Assembly: GCA_018663485.1 (NCBI GenBank) | Contig: JABJQI010000189.1 | Span: 1-37,365 of the forward strand | DNA: 37,365 nt | DNA from: Opitutia bacterium | Lineage (GTDB): Bacteria > Verrucomicrobiota > Verrucomicrobiia > Opitutales > Coraliomargaritaceae | Reading direction: 5' to 3' | Shown here: positions 9,844 to 22,120 of the stretch, in pieces | Numbering within the stretch: the stretch's first letter is position 1 | Layout of the letters: the number at the start of each line of letters is the position of its first letter | The notes under the pieces: model-generated | Told to the model about the DNA's origin: nothing | What the model saw: only the letters and a program-made list of their open reading frames with translations | The model's database searches: none | Translations under genes and position numbers: made by a program

Positions 9844-11565
9844 GTGACTTCTGCTGACGAATTTGTTCTCCAACTATTAATTGATAAAGACATCGTCGAT
9901 TCCTCTGCGATCCAGGCTGCGCGGACAAAAGCGGCTGAGCAACCGAGTGAAGGTAATCTGGATACGGATACTCTGGAACTCTTGGTTGCTGAGCATGCTG
10001 TGACTCAACTGCAGATCGCTGAAGCGCTCGCGGAGGAGTTCAATATGGATGTCGTGGATCTCGCAGATGTGCGCGTTTCCGCAGAAGCTTTGGAGATTTT
10101 GCCCTACGAGTTGGCGAGTCGCTATAAAGTATTTCCGCTCGAAGCCGACGATAACGAACTCGAGTTGGCGGTGTGCGATCCGCTCGATATGGATGCGATT
10201 GATAGTATCAGTCATGTCATTCAGCGTTCAATTATCTGCCGAGTGGCAACGCTTGAATCGATCGAAAAAACGACTCACCAGTATTATGATGGGGCGCAGG
10301 CTGACAAAGTAGACAGTATGTTCTCGGGGCTCGAAGAAGTGGGTGTTGATGATCTTGACTTGCCAACGGGAGGGGAAGGCGAGGTCGGGGAAGACGAAGC
10401 GCCAATTATTCGTTATGTGCACATGGTGATTTCGGAGGCGTTGAAGCGTCGTGCCTCGGACATACATATGGAACCCTTGGAGAAACGTTTTCGCGTGCGT
10501 TATCGTATTGATGGTGTTTTGCACGAAGTGGAAAATCCGCCCAAGCGATTACAGCCTTCGATTGTTTCTCGGATCAAACTGATGGCTGATGTGAGCATCG
10601 CGGAGAAGCGCGTGCCCTTGGACGGTCGAATTAATATAAAAGTCGGGCCAAAGGTGATCGATTTACGTGTTTCGACTCTGCCAACTGCGTTCGGTGAGAG
10701 TATTGTGATGCGTATTTTGGACAAAGAAGGGCTGAATTTAGGTTTGCCAGAATTAGGGTTCTTCAGCGACGACCAAGCCACTTTTGAGCGTATTATTGCG
10801 ATGCCAGACGGTGTATTTTTGGTGACTGGACCAACGGGTTCTGGTAAATCCACTACGCTTTATTCTGCGCTGAACTGCATCAACCATCCCGATCGTAAGA
10901 TCATCACTGTTGAAGATCCGGTCGAGTATGAGATGCCGGGAGTGAATCAGGTGCAAGTTCGCCGCGATGTGGGCATGACTTTCTCAGCAGCGTTGCGCTC
11001 GATGCTGCGTCAGGCGCCGAATATCATTATGGTCGGGGAAATTCGTGATAAAGAGACGGCTGAAATCGCGATCAATGCAGCGTTGACTGGGCACATGGTG
11101 TTTAGCACGCTGCATACCAATGATGCACCGAGTGCGATTAGCCGTTTGGTAGATATTGGTATTAAGCCATTTTTGGTCGCTGCTGCTTTACGGGCGGTGC
11201 TTGCGCAGCGATTGGTCCGTCGTATATGCCCGAATTGTAAGCAAGCGCACGCACCCGATGAAAAACTCTTGAGCTCTCTTGGGATTCGCTCTGATCAAGC
11301 TTTGGATGCGAACTTCATGAAAGGGCAGGGCTGCCCGAAGTGTAATTCGACTGGATTCCGCGGTCGTGTGGGCGTCTTTGAGATGTTTACGATGAGTGAA
11401 GAGTTGCAACAAATGGTCTATGAAAACACCAGCCTCGTGGCGCTGCGTAGCAAATCCAAAGAGATGGGTATGCGCACCATGCGAGAAGACGGCATCCGTA
11501 AGGTTATTGCGGGTGTCACCACCCCAGAAGAAGTCCTGCATGCGACGGTCGCTGAGCCTGTTTAA
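9844..11565 (+). CDS. Type IV pilus assembly / type II secretion ATPase (PilB/GspE-like, copy 1; GTG start)
   Basis: N-terminal MshEN-like region; [55 protein letters not shown]-terminal CPNC...CPKC zinc motif. Confidence 0.92.
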   Translation: MTSADEFVLQLLIDKDIVDSSAIQAARTKAAEQPSEGNLDTDTLELLVAEHAVTQLQIAEALAEEFNMDVVDLADVRVSAEALEILPYELASRYKVFPLEADDNELELAVCDPLDMDAIDSISHVIQRSIICRVATLESIEKTTHQYYDGAQADKVDSMFSGLEEVGVDDLDLPTGGEGEVGEDEAPIIRYVHMVISEALKRRASDIHMEPLEKRFRVRYRIDGVLHEVENPPKRLQPSIVSRIKLMADVSIAEKRVPLDGRINIKVGPKVIDLRVSTLPTAFGESIVMRILDKEGLNLGLPELGFFSDDQATFERIIAMPDGVFLVTGPTGSGKSTTLYSALNCINHPDRKIITVEDPVEYEMPGVNQVQVRRDVGMTFSAALRSMLRQAPNIIMVGEIRDKETAEIAINAALTGHMVFSTLHTNDAPSAISRLVDIGIKPFLVAAALRAVLAQRLVRRICPNCKQAHAPDEKLLSSLGIRSDQALDANFMKGQGCPKCNSTGFRGRVGVFEMFTMSEELQQMVYENTSLVALRSKSKEMGMRTMREDGIRKVIAGVTTPEEVLHATVAEPV

Positions 11566-11609
11566 TTTAATTATTTCCTGCTAATTAGAACTTCAATCAA
11601 GATAACGCG

Positions 11610-12692
11610 ATGAGTTATGAAATGAATGATTTGTTAGAGCTGATGGTGGATCAGGGTGCATCTGACCTTCATTTACAGGTTAATCAGGCGCCGACCTTGC
11701 GCATGTCTGGTAGTATGGTGCCTGTTGAGGGTGAGAAATTAACACCTCAAGATACTGAAGACTTGATGAAGGCGATCACCTCATCGGCTAATCAGGAGCA
11801 GTTGAAGACGACGGGTGGATGTGACTTTGGTTTTGCATATATGCAGCGGGCCCGCTTTCGTGTCAGTGTGATGCGTGCCAAGGGCGCTTTCGGTATCGTG
11901 CTGCGTCAGATTCCGAATGATTTATTTACCCTCAGCGAGATTGGCCTACCTGATCAGATTAAAGAGTTAATCAGCCGCCCTAGAGGTATGATCTTAGTTA
12001 CCGGGCCAACAGGTTCTGGTAAGTCGACCACACTGGCTTCGATGGTGAATTGGATTAATCTCAATCATGATGGGCATATCATTACGATTGAAGATCCTAT
12101 CGAGTATTTTCATGAGCACAAAAAATGTATCGTGACCCAGCGTGAGGTGGGTAATGATGTTGCCTCATTTTCCAGCGCGATTCGGGGTGCGCTGCGACAA
12201 GATCCAGACGTGATTCTTGTTGGGGAAATGCGTGATCTTGAAACGATCGAAGCCGCAGTGAGCGCGGCAGAAACAGGTCACTTGGTCTTTGCGACATTGC
12301 ACACGACCGGCGCGGCGCGCACAGTCGATCGTATTGTTGACGCATTTCCGGCAGAGACGAAGGATCAAATTCGCACGCAACTTGCTTCATCTGTGGTCGC
12401 GGTGATCTCGCAGGTGCTGTGTAAGAAGGTTGGTGGTGGGCGTATCGCTTCGTTCGAGATCATGGTCACGACTAACTCGATTGCACAGCTGATTCGCGAG
12501 AACAAAACTTACCGAATTAATTCTGACATTCAAACCGGTGCTGTGCATGGAATGATTGGTTTGGATGCACATTTACTCAGTCTGTATAATCGCGATTTGA
12601 TTAGTGCAGATGAAGCTCTGGCAAAATCACAACTCCCCGATGCCATGCGCGACAAGCTTGTCGAGAATGGCGCCCAATTTACACATTCATAA
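11610..12692 (+). CDS. pilT: Twitching motility retraction ATPase PilT
   Basis: [30 protein letters not shown]...[22 protein letters not shown]...[52 protein letters not shown]. Confidence 0.93.
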   Translation: MSYEMNDLLELMVDQGASDLHLQVNQAPTLRMSGSMVPVEGEKLTPQDTEDLMKAITSSANQEQLKTTGGCDFGFAYMQRARFRVSVMRAKGAFGIVLRQIPNDLFTLSEIGLPDQIKELISRPRGMILVTGPTGSGKSTTLASMVNWINLNHDGHIITIEDPIEYFHEHKKCIVTQREVGNDVASFSSAIRGALRQDPDVILVGEMRDLETIEAAVSAAETGHLVFATLHTTGAARTVDRIVDAFPAETKDQIRTQLASSVVAVISQVLCKKVGGGRIASFEIMVTTNSIAQLIRENKTYRINSDIQTGAVHGMIGLDAHLLSLYNRDLISADEALAKSQLPDAMRDKLVENGAQFTHS

Positions 12693-12725
12693 GTAGGCCG
12701 CACAATTGCGGCACAGATACCCCCG

Positions 12726-14414
<1,689 letters not shown>

Positions 14415-14437
14415 TCTACAACCCTCTATATATCCCC

Positions 14438-15688
14438 ATGGCTAAATTTAAATACACTGCGATTGATCAAAACGGTAAGCAAAAGACCGGTACTATTGAT
14501 GCTGAGAGTCAAGACGACGCGAGCTCCAAGGTGAGCGCATTGGGCTTGATGCCGACAAATATTGCCGCAGACGGCAAGTCGTCTGCGAAGACAACAAAGG
14601 TCGCCAAGGCCAAAGGCAAGTCTGGCGGTATGAACTTCGGGAAAGTCATCAAACCGGAGGAGTTGACGACTTTTACCCGCCAATTGGCGACTCTGTTACA
14701 AGCCGGCTTGCCGCTGCTGCGCGCCATCGAGGTGATGATTCGTCAAGAGAAGAACCTGCGCTTTAAGGAGTGTCTGGAGCAAATTGCTGAGCAGGTAAAG
14801 TCGGGTAACACATTCTCTGATGGCTTACTTCAACATCCTAAGATCTTTGACCGCCTATTTGTGAATATGATTAAAGCCGGTGAGGCGGGAGGTGTACTCG
14901 ATGTCGTGCTCTCTCGTCTAGCTGGGTTCATGGAGAAGGCGCAACGCACCAAAAAGAAGGTCAAGTCTGCGATGGTATATCCGATCGTAGTGGTCGGTGT
15001 GGCTGTTTCAATCGTCGTTCTCTTGATGGTTGTAGTCGTCCCTAAGTTCCAAACAATTTTCGATGACATGCTCGATGGCGCGGCATTGCCTGGTCCCACT
15101 CAGTTGGTGGTGGGAATTAGTAACTTCCTGCGCGATAACATTTTAATTTCATTGGGCTTGATTGCTGTACTTGTTTTTGCGGTGAAGTTTGCTCTGCGCA
15201 CCGATGTCGGCTCGAAGGCCTTTAATTGGTGTGCAATCAATCTACCGAAAGTCGGTGATCTTGTCAGTAAGGTGAACATCGCCCGTATCACCCGTACTTT
15301 CGGCACGCTACTTTCAAGTGGTGTTCCTATCCTTCAAGCAATTACTATTACCAAGGATATTACTGGTAATATATTCTACACCAATGCACTGACTCGTATC
15401 CACGACAGTGTGCGGGACGGTGAATCGCTTTCTGCGCCAATGGGTCGTGAGAAAGTGTTCCCAGATATGGTAACCAGCATGATCGATGTGGGTGAGGAGA
15501 CCGGTGAGCTGTCTGATATGTTGAACCGTGTCGCAGATAATTACGACGAAGACGTGGATAATGCGGTGGCCGGTATTACCTCGATCATCGAGCCTGTGAT
15601 GATCGTGTTTCTCGCCGTCGTGGTCGGTTTTATCGTCATCGCGCTGTTCCTACCAATCGTTGAGATTATTAAGCAACTCACGGGTTGA
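14438..15688 (+). CDS. pilC: Type IV pilus inner-membrane platform protein PilC/GspF
   Basis: [22 protein letters not shown]...[22 protein letters not shown]...[17 protein letters not shown]...[27 protein letters not shown]. Confidence 0.93.
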   Translation: MAKFKYTAIDQNGKQKTGTIDAESQDDASSKVSALGLMPTNIAADGKSSAKTTKVAKAKGKSGGMNFGKVIKPEELTTFTRQLATLLQAGLPLLRAIEVMIRQEKNLRFKECLEQIAEQVKSGNTFSDGLLQHPKIFDRLFVNMIKAGEAGGVLDVVLSRLAGFMEKAQRTKKKVKSAMVYPIVVVGVAVSIVVLLMVVVVPKFQTIFDDMLDGAALPGPTQLVVGISNFLRDNILISLGLIAVLVFAVKFALRTDVGSKAFNWCAINLPKVGDLVSKVNIARITRTFGTLLSSGVPILQAITITKDITGNIFYTNALTRIHDSVRDGESLSAPMGREKVFPDMVTSMIDVGEETGELSDMLNRVADNYDEDVDNAVAGITSIIEPVMIVFLAVVVGFIVIALFLPIVEIIKQLTG

Positions 15689-15713
15689 TCCTATACCGAT
15701 CGAACTGTTCAAG

Positions 15714-15743
15714 AACCCGCGACCGTAGTGTCGCGGGTTTTTT
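15714..15743 (+). terminator. Rho-independent terminator after pilC
   Basis: aacccgcgac-cgtagt-gtcgcgggtt followed by a T-run; perfect 10-bp stem. Confidence 0.9.
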
Positions 15744-15822
15744 ATTGATCAAGCGGGTCTTCTGAATGCATCTAAGGATTTGCTTTACCCCTTGCCGCAA
15801 AGTCTGTGTTGTTGGCAGTTCG

Positions 15823-17073
15823 ATGAATACTATTCTAATTGCGTTTATTTCCCTTCTTATTCTTAAATACGCCACTAGCACGCTGCTGGATGTGCTCAAT
15901 TTGGGCTATGTGAAGCGCCAATCTGCGGCGGTGCCAAAGGGCTTTAGTGACTTTATTGATCTACCAACCTATCAGAAGTCGATTGAATACACGGTCGCAA
16001 AGACGCGCTTCGGCCTAGTGAGTAATTTCTACGACTCGATCATTCTGGCCGTAGTTGTGTTATCTGGGTTACTTCCGTGGTTATATACAAGCTTTAGCGC
16101 AAGCTTCGGCTTCGGCATCTGGGGGCAGGCATTGGTGTTGTTCCTGGTTGCGGTGATCTTAGGGCTGCCAGGTATGCCTTTCGAATGGTGGAGCACTTTT
16201 CGAATCGAGGAGCGTTTTGGTTTTAACAAAAGTACGCAAAAGCTTTGGATCGTCGATAAAGTGAAGGGCTTTTTGCTCGGGTTTGGCATCGGCTATCCGC
16301 TACTCGCGTTATTGATCTATCTCGTTGCGAGTGCCGGAGATCTTTGGTGGCTCTGGGGCTTTACGGTTTTCTTCCTGTTCCAATTGGTAATGGTGGTGGC
16401 ATATCCGATGTTTATTATGCCTTTATTTAATAAGATGGAGCCGATGGAAGCGGGAGAGCTCAAGGATCGCCTCTTTGCTTTGGCGGAGCGGACTGGCTTT
16501 AAGGCCCAAACGATTCTAGTCATCGATGGAAGTAAGCGCTCTGGCCATTCGAATGCCTTTTTTGCAGGATTCGGACGTTTTCGCCGTATCGTACTGTACG
16601 ATACATTGATCGAGCAAATGAGCCACGAAGAGCTGGAGGCAGTACTGGCTCATGAAATTGGGCATTACAAAATGGGCCATATTCCAAAAATGATTACGCT
16701 CTCTGGTGTGATGACATTCTGTATGTTTGCATTGCTTGGATGGTTAGAGCGAGGCACTTGGTTGGCTGAGACCTTTCATTTTAGTGAGGCTGTGGCGGGG
16801 GAATTTGTTCCAGTGTTACTGCTATTTATGCTGTTGAGTGGTTTGCTCACTTTTTGGCTATCGCCTTTTAGCAGCCTGTGGTCGCGCAAGCATGAGTATG
16901 AAGCGGATGCCTTTGCCCGCGATGCGATGGACTCCTCCGAGCCTTTGATCCGTGCACTGCGTAAGTTGCACAAAGAAAATTTAAGTAATTTGACGCCGCA
17001 TCCGACTTACAGCCGTTTCTATTATTCGCATCCGACATTGCTAGAACGAGAAAGATCATTGAGTAATGGTTAG
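15823..17073 (+). CDS. M48-family CAAX prenyl protease Ste24-like membrane metallopeptidase
   Basis: Multiple TM segments, [13 protein letters not shown] (HExxH), [20 protein letters not shown] at 15823 chosen. Confidence 0.9.
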   Translation: MNTILIAFISLLILKYATSTLLDVLNLGYVKRQSAAVPKGFSDFIDLPTYQKSIEYTVAKTRFGLVSNFYDSIILAVVVLSGLLPWLYTSFSASFGFGIWGQALVLFLVAVILGLPGMPFEWWSTFRIEERFGFNKSTQKLWIVDKVKGFLLGFGIGYPLLALLIYLVASAGDLWWLWGFTVFFLFQLVMVVAYPMFIMPLFNKMEPMEAGELKDRLFALAERTGFKAQTILVIDGSKRSGHSNAFFAGFGRFRRIVLYDTLIEQMSHEELEAVLAHEIGHYKMGHIPKMITLSGVMTFCMFALLGWLERGTWLAETFHFSEAVAGEFVPVLLLFMLLSGLLTFWLSPFSSLWSRKHEYEADAFARDAMDSSEPLIRALRKLHKENLSNLTPHPTYSRFYYSHPTLLERERSLSNG

Positions 17074-17094
17074 CTAAGTGCTACCTTTTGGCTT

Positions 17095-18015
17095 ATGCGA
17101 TTTGTATTAAGTCGATGTTGTTTTTTACTGGTGGTGGTCTTTTGTTCGCTGTCCGCGCATCCAGGGTCCATTCGTCTGGCAACATATAATCTGAACAACT
17201 ATTTGGTGATGGATCGTCATGTCGCCGCAGTGTGGCGACCTTCTTACCCCAAGCCTGAGGCGGATAAGGCGATTGTTCGCCAAGTCATAAAGCAGGCCTT
17301 GCCGGACATCTTAGCCGTGCAGGAGATTGGGACACTGCCTTTTCTAGAGGAACTGCGAGCTGATTTAGCCCAAGCGGGCGTGCATTATCCATACGCCATA
17401 CATTTGGCGGCTGTGGATCAGCTACGTCATGTGGCGGTGCTCTCAAAGCTCGCACCTACGGCGGTGGTCAAACACAACGATTTGGACTTTAAATATCAAA
17501 ATGGCCGTAAACGCGTAAAACGCGGAATGCTTGAACTTTCTTTTGAGCGATCAGGCGGTAGCGTTTTTAAGCTCTTCGTGGTTCATTTGAAAAGTCGTTG
17601 GACGGATGTGAAGGCAGATCCAGAATCCCAGCAGCGGCGCTCGCGTGAGGCAGAAGCATGTCGCAATCGAATCATCGAGCGCAGCTATGATCTGGGTGTG
17701 ACGGACTTCATGGTCGTCGGGGATTTTAATGATCATCCGGCTAGTGCGACATTGCGTCGTTTTTATCGGAAGGGTGACTTTAATATTGGTGCTTTGGTGC
17801 CAGCCTCAGATTCGCGTGGTGAGCAGTGGACGTATTTCTACAACAAGCAGGTCGTCTACTCTTTGGTCGATGGATTTATCGTGTCGGGGCCACTGATGCC
17901 AGATGTAGTCGCTGGTGATGGGCATATCGTTGATTTTCCGGGCGTCTTGCAGGGCAGTGACCATCGATTGGTGTATATCGATCTCACTGAGCCTGTCTTA
18001 GAAACCACCGATTAG
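17095..18015 (+). CDS. Secreted endonuclease/exonuclease/phosphatase (EEP) family protein
   Basis: Signal-like N-terminus; IRLATYNLNNYL...DILAVQEIG...VVGDFNDHPAS...VLQGSDHRLVYIDL. Confidence 0.88.
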   Translation: MRFVLSRCCFLLVVVFCSLSAHPGSIRLATYNLNNYLVMDRHVAAVWRPSYPKPEADKAIVRQVIKQALPDILAVQEIGTLPFLEELRADLAQAGVHYPYAIHLAAVDQLRHVAVLSKLAPTAVVKHNDLDFKYQNGRKRVKRGMLELSFERSGGSVFKLFVVHLKSRWTDVKADPESQQRRSREAEACRNRIIERSYDLGVTDFMVVGDFNDHPASATLRRFYRKGDFNIGALVPASDSRGEQWTYFYNKQVVYSLVDGFIVSGPLMPDVVAGDGHIVDFPGVLQGSDHRLVYIDLTEPVLETTD

Positions 18016-18089
18016 TCTGACTTAAATTCCCGTGCTGTACTGAGATACTCAGTTGCCATCTGTAATAAGTGCCACAGTATTTAAGCTTT

Positions 18090-18869
18090 ATGGAAATTGT
18101 ATTTTTAGGCACAGGGACGTCTCAGGGGGTCCCGATGATTGCGCACCCAGAAGGTGGTTGTGATCTAAATAATCCACTGAACTGGCGCACGCGCACCTCA
18201 ATTCATGTTGAGATGGGTGGGCACCACATTCAAGTCGATGCGGCCCCGGAGTTTCGTATGCAATGTATCCAGAATGAGGTGACGCAGATTGATACCTTTA
18301 TTTTAACACATTCACACGCAGACCATATTTTGGGGATGGATGACCTGCGCCGCTTCTGCGATCTAAACGGCGGCACTGCGTTGCCTGTTTATAGCAGTGT
18401 GGAAGGGTTGCAGCGGATACGTGAGATTTTTCCGTATGCAATATTAGATAAGCCAATGATTAAGGGCTATCCTGCTTTTAAGCTGGAAGAGATGCCGCAG
18501 GTGCTTGAAGTGCCCGGTGGTAGTATTGAGTCGGTTTATCTTCCGCATGGTCCGATGCGGGTGTTAGGGCTGATCTTTACAGAAGCCGAAACGGGTAAAA
18601 CATGTGCTTATTATACCGATTGCAAAGAGGTCGGTGAGGAGGCGCGATTACTTGCTGAGGGTGCCGATGTCGTTATTTTAGATGGCCTGCGTCCAGAGCC
18701 GCATCCTTCACACATGACTGTGGCTGAAGCGACTCAGACTGCAAAAGAGATGGAGGCGAGGCTCTCGTTTCTTACGCACATGACGTATCGGGTCGATCAC
18801 GAGGCGACTGAAGCCAGCTTGCCAGATAATATTCGTCTCGCCTACGACGGTCTCCGAGTGAGTTGGTAG
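18090..18869 (+). CDS. MBL-fold metallohydrolase, PhnP-like
   Basis: MEIVFLGTGTSQGVPMI...FILTHSHADHILGMDDLRRF...YTDCKEV...DVVILDGLRPEPHPSHMTV...FLTHMTYRVDH. Confidence 0.87.
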   Translation: MEIVFLGTGTSQGVPMIAHPEGGCDLNNPLNWRTRTSIHVEMGGHHIQVDAAPEFRMQCIQNEVTQIDTFILTHSHADHILGMDDLRRFCDLNGGTALPVYSSVEGLQRIREIFPYAILDKPMIKGYPAFKLEEMPQVLEVPGGSIESVYLPHGPMRVLGLIFTEAETGKTCAYYTDCKEVGEEARLLAEGADVVILDGLRPEPHPSHMTVAEATQTAKEMEARLSFLTHMTYRVDHEATEASLPDNIRLAYDGLRVSW

Positions 18870-18998
18870 CTGTCCGTTTTTAAGCGCCGAGGGCATTGTA
18901 ATTGACTGGCTCGACTGCGAATGCTCGGCGGGTCATAAACGGCTTCGCTCATAGTCACTTCCGATTGCAGTGCGGCACTTGCTAGCGACGTTCAACTG

Positions 18999-19032
18999 AA
19001 AAAATCCCGCAGATCATTGACGGGGATTTTTA
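18999..19032 (-). terminator. Rho-independent terminator, probably bidirectional, downstream of accA
   Basis: aaaatccc...gggatttt stem with A/T runs on both sides. Confidence 0.65.
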
Positions 19033-19049
19033 TTTACTAACAATAGCTG

Positions 19050-20024
19050 CTATGAGGCGGCTGAGTCTGCGTATTGGCCAAGATTGCGGAACTTGGCATA
19101 GCGGTCATCGAGTAGTTGTTGAAGGCTCTTCTTTTCGAGTACTTTAAGTGAGTCGAGGATGGCCGTTTTCATCGTGTCTGCCGCGGCATCGTGATCGCGG
19201 TGTGCGCCGCCAGTAGGCTCAGGCAAGACCTGATCCACCACGCCAAAGCCTTTGAGATGCGTCGGGCTGAATTTTAAGGCCTCGGCTGCCATCGGTGCAG
19301 CTGCACGGTCTTTCCAGAGGATGGCTGCGCAACCTTCGGGAGAGATGACCGAATAGTAGCCGTTTTCAAAGATCATGACTTCGTCCGCTACAGCGATACC
19401 AAGCGCTCCACCGGAGCCACCTTCACCAATAACGATGGTGATGATCGGTACCTTCAGTGCGCTCATGTCGCGGATGTTCACTGCAATTGCCTCGGCCACG
19501 TGGCGTTCTTCAGCGCCGATACCAGGGTAGGCACCTGGCGTATCGACCAGTGTGACGATTGGCATGTCGAATTTCTCAGCCATTTCCATTAGGCGCATCG
19601 CTTTGCGGTAGCCTTCTGGATGTGGGCAACCGAAGTTGCGAAGTAAATTATCCTTGGTGTTACGGCCTTTTTGTTGACCGATCACCATCACCGGCTTGTC
19701 GTCGATAAATGCTGGGCCGCCGACGATGGCAGCGTCCTCGCGAAAGCGACGATCGCCGTGGAGCTCTTCGAAGTCGGTGAATACACGTTCTATGTAGTCG
19801 AGCGAGTAAGGGCGTTTAGGGTGGCGCGAAAGTTGCACGCGTTGCCAAGCAGTGAGGTTCGAGTAAATATCGGCCTTGATTTTCTCGATCTTCTTTTCGA
19901 TCGCTTCGATTTCGTAGCTTACGTCGACCTTGGACTCTTGCGATACCTGGTTGAGTGTAATCAGTTGTTTCTCTAGCTCGCGCAGAGGTTTTTCAAATTC
20001 AAGCGTGTAAGTTACGTCTTCCAT
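19050..20024 (-). CDS. accA: Acetyl-CoA carboxylase carboxyltransferase subunit alpha
   Basis: LEFEKPLRELEKQLITL...RHPKRPYSLDYIERVFTDFEELHGDR...IGQQKGRNTKDNLLRNFGCPHPEGYRKAMRLM...VDTPGAYPGIGAEERH. Confidence 0.96.
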   Translation of the reverse strand: MEDVTYTLEFEKPLRELEKQLITLNQVSQESKVDVSYEIEAIEKKIEKIKADIYSNLTAWQRVQLSRHPKRPYSLDYIERVFTDFEELHGDRRFREDAAIVGGPAFIDDKPVMVIGQQKGRNTKDNLLRNFGCPHPEGYRKAMRLMEMAEKFDMPIVTLVDTPGAYPGIGAEERHVAEAIAVNIRDMSALKVPIITIVIGEGGSGGALGIAVADEVMIFENGYYSVISPEGCAAILWKDRAAAPMAAEALKFSPTHLKGFGVVDQVLPEPTGGAHRDHDAAADTMKTAILDSLKVLEKKSLQQLLDDRYAKFRNLGQYADSAAS

Positions 20025-20068
20025 GTTGTGGTCGATTTAGAGGAGCGATTTATCGGCTGTCAATCCCG

Positions 20069-20428
20069 CTAAATAGTATCCTTTTCGGGGGGAGATTTTA
20101 GTTCGTCCTTCCAGCCAAGCATTCGAGCCTGCGCGCCGTAGTATTCCGCTTTATCTTTATCGCCGCGCTCTACCCAAATACGTGAGAGGCTGGTGTTGAT
20201 GTGTATGTCGTCGGGGTTGAGCGCATGTGCTCGGTCTCCGGCTGAGAGGGCATCGTCGAAGCGCCCTTCTGAAAAATAAACTTCAGTTAGTGCATGCCAA
20301 GTTTCGAACGAATTCGGGTGCGCGGCGCTGAGCGCAGTCAGCTTTTTGAGCGCCGCCTGGCTGTCGCCGATGGTGAAGTCAAAGGTAGCGTCATCGATTT
20401 GGTCTTGGAGGGAAGTATGGTCTGTCAT
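20069..20428 (-). CDS. Small TPR-repeat protein
   Basis: ALKKLTALSAAHPNSFETWHALTEVYFSEGRFDDALSAGDRAHALNPDDIHINTSLSRIWVERGDKDKAEYY. Confidence 0.75.
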   Translation of the reverse strand: MTDHTSLQDQIDDATFDFTIGDSQAALKKLTALSAAHPNSFETWHALTEVYFSEGRFDDALSAGDRAHALNPDDIHINTSLSRIWVERGDKDKAEYYGAQARMLGWKDELKSPPEKDTI

Positions 20429-20482
20429 GTCTTTAAGGTTGCGCTGTGCTGAGGGCCGTTTTGAGTAGAGTTATCTCATCTT

Positions 20483-21187
20483 ATGGCTGACCCGCAAATC
20501 GAAAAACTTCTTATTGTTCAACATCGCGATGTATTGTTGTTAAAAATCGAGCAAGACCTTGCTCGACTTCCAATAGAGCGAGGAATGGTCGAAGCCGAAA
20601 TCGCGGCGGAAGAGGCTAATATTGAGGCCGCTCGTCAGGCGCTGATTTCTAAGGAACTCCAACGCAAGGAAATCGATGTCGATGTTCAGGCCAAGGAAGG
20701 CGCCTTGCTACGTTTTCGTACTCAGCAGGCGGAGGTGAAGAAGAACGATGAGTATCAAGCTTTGACCCATCAAATCGAGCAGACCGAGGCGGATATATCG
20801 ACGCTTGAAGAGCGCGAAATTGAATTGATGTTGGATATCGACACAGCCAAACAAGAATTTGAGGCCGAGAAAGCGGTGATTGAAGTGCGGATTGAAGTAC
20901 AGCGCCAACAGATCGCGCTGCTCACCGAACGCGAGGGAAATTTAAACGCGTCGGTGACAGCAGCTAGAGTCGAGGTTACAGAATCACGTGTCGGTGTTGA
21001 TGCCCACTACATAGAGCAATATGATCGTGTGAAAAAAATGGTCAAACGTGCGCCTTATTTGGCGCCGATCGAGGCGCACAAGTGCGGAGGTTGCCATTTA
21101 CGAGTCTCCAATGAAATCTCGCGCGGTGCGCAAAATGCTGGTGAGCCGCATTTCTGCGACCAATGCGCACGTATGGTTTACGCTTAA
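20483..21187 (+). CDS. Coiled-coil plus C4 zinc-ribbon protein (DUF164-like)
   Basis: Long heptad-rich region, then APIEAHKCGGCHLRVSNEISRGAQNAGEPHFCDQCARMVYA. Confidence 0.82.
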   Translation: MADPQIEKLLIVQHRDVLLLKIEQDLARLPIERGMVEAEIAAEEANIEAARQALISKELQRKEIDVDVQAKEGALLRFRTQQAEVKKNDEYQALTHQIEQTEADISTLEEREIELMLDIDTAKQEFEAEKAVIEVRIEVQRQQIALLTEREGNLNASVTAARVEVTESRVGVDAHYIEQYDRVKKMVKRAPYLAPIEAHKCGGCHLRVSNEISRGAQNAGEPHFCDQCARMVYA

Positions 21188-21191
21188 GCGC

Positions 21192-21320
21192 TTATTCTGC
21201 GCGGATATTTAGCCACACCAAGGATGTTGGCACTGCGGCATCGCTTCCGACTGCTTGGGTTTCGCCTTTAGCGATAATACCGATGCGAGTGTTTGAGTCT
21301 GATCCGTGCGTTGCGTTATT
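21192..21320 (-). pseudogene. Possible decayed CDS 3' end
   Basis: Stop-to-stop frame on minus: NNATHGSDSNTRIGIIAKGETQAVGSDAAVPTSLVWLNIRAE*; no start codon. Confidence 0.25.
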
Positions 21321-21353
21321 TTAACTTAAAAAGTCGCTTGTAGATGATCGCTG

Positions 21354-21461
21354 CTACCAGCCGATTCGCTCTATGCACACATCATTTTTTATGAGGTCGA
21401 ATAGAAGCCAATCCCCGATTAAGTCGTCGAAATAGCCATATCGGCTTAGGGATTTGCTTAT
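21354..21461 (-). pseudogene. Possible decayed CDS fragment
   Basis: Stop-to-stop frame on minus: ISKSLSRYGYFDDLIGDWLLFDLIKNDVCIERIGW*; no start codon. Confidence 0.25.
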
Positions 21462-21495
21462 TTACTGAACGTGCGTATTTGGTTTGTTCGGTGCT

Positions 21496-22041
21496 ATGGT
21501 CTGGTTATATATTTTTGTTTCGCTAACTGTCGCTAGCGTTTTAGGCAGCTGCCCTGCCCTTTCTAAAAAGCCGTTTGCCGTGCCATATCATCAATTGTAT
21601 CAAACGATTGAGGATCCTGAAGTGCTGCAGTTCCTTAATGCTGGTTTGCAGATGTTGCAACGTGCGCATGAGCCGCTGGAGTTTTCAGTGAATGAGATCT
21701 TATTGCTCCAGTCCAAGAAGAATGAGCGCGGCCACCGCTATGCCATCGCCGAAGGTTTTTCGCTCACCGAAATCGTCGATGCAGAGGCGGGAATCTTTGC
21801 GATCTATATTTCAGTGCCGCCGAGCCATCGAGAGTTCTATCCGCTGTTGGCGCATGAGATCGGCCACCTGAAGCAGCCATCGCTAATTGACGACTGGGCA
21901 ATGGAGGGCTTTTGCATGTTGTTCTCAGAGGATTTATGTGACCAGCAAGGCCAAGACTGGAGCATATGGAAGCGTCGCTTGCATGCTGATTCGGACGATC
22001 CCTATGCGCGCGCTTATCATCGGGCACTTCGGCTGAAGTAG
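21496..22041 (+). CDS. Putative lipoprotein with gluzincin-like metallopeptidase motif
   Basis: N-terminal hydrophobic segment ending VLGSC; LLAHEIGHLKQPSLIDDWAMEGFCMLFSED (HExxH plus downstream W..EG). Start could be TTG 21484. Confidence 0.65.
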   Translation: MVWLYIFVSLTVASVLGSCPALSKKPFAVPYHQLYQTIEDPEVLQFLNAGLQMLQRAHEPLEFSVNEILLLQSKKNERGHRYAIAEGFSLTEIVDAEAGIFAIYISVPPSHREFYPLLAHEIGHLKQPSLIDDWAMEGFCMLFSEDLCDQQGQDWSIWKRRLHADSDDPYARAYHRALRLK

Positions 22042-22120
22042 CCAGCAAAGCTCGATTTACACAATTGAGTGAAAATCCTTTTGCAACCTGTCGCCAGACC
22101 CTTTGTCATTCACCGATTAC

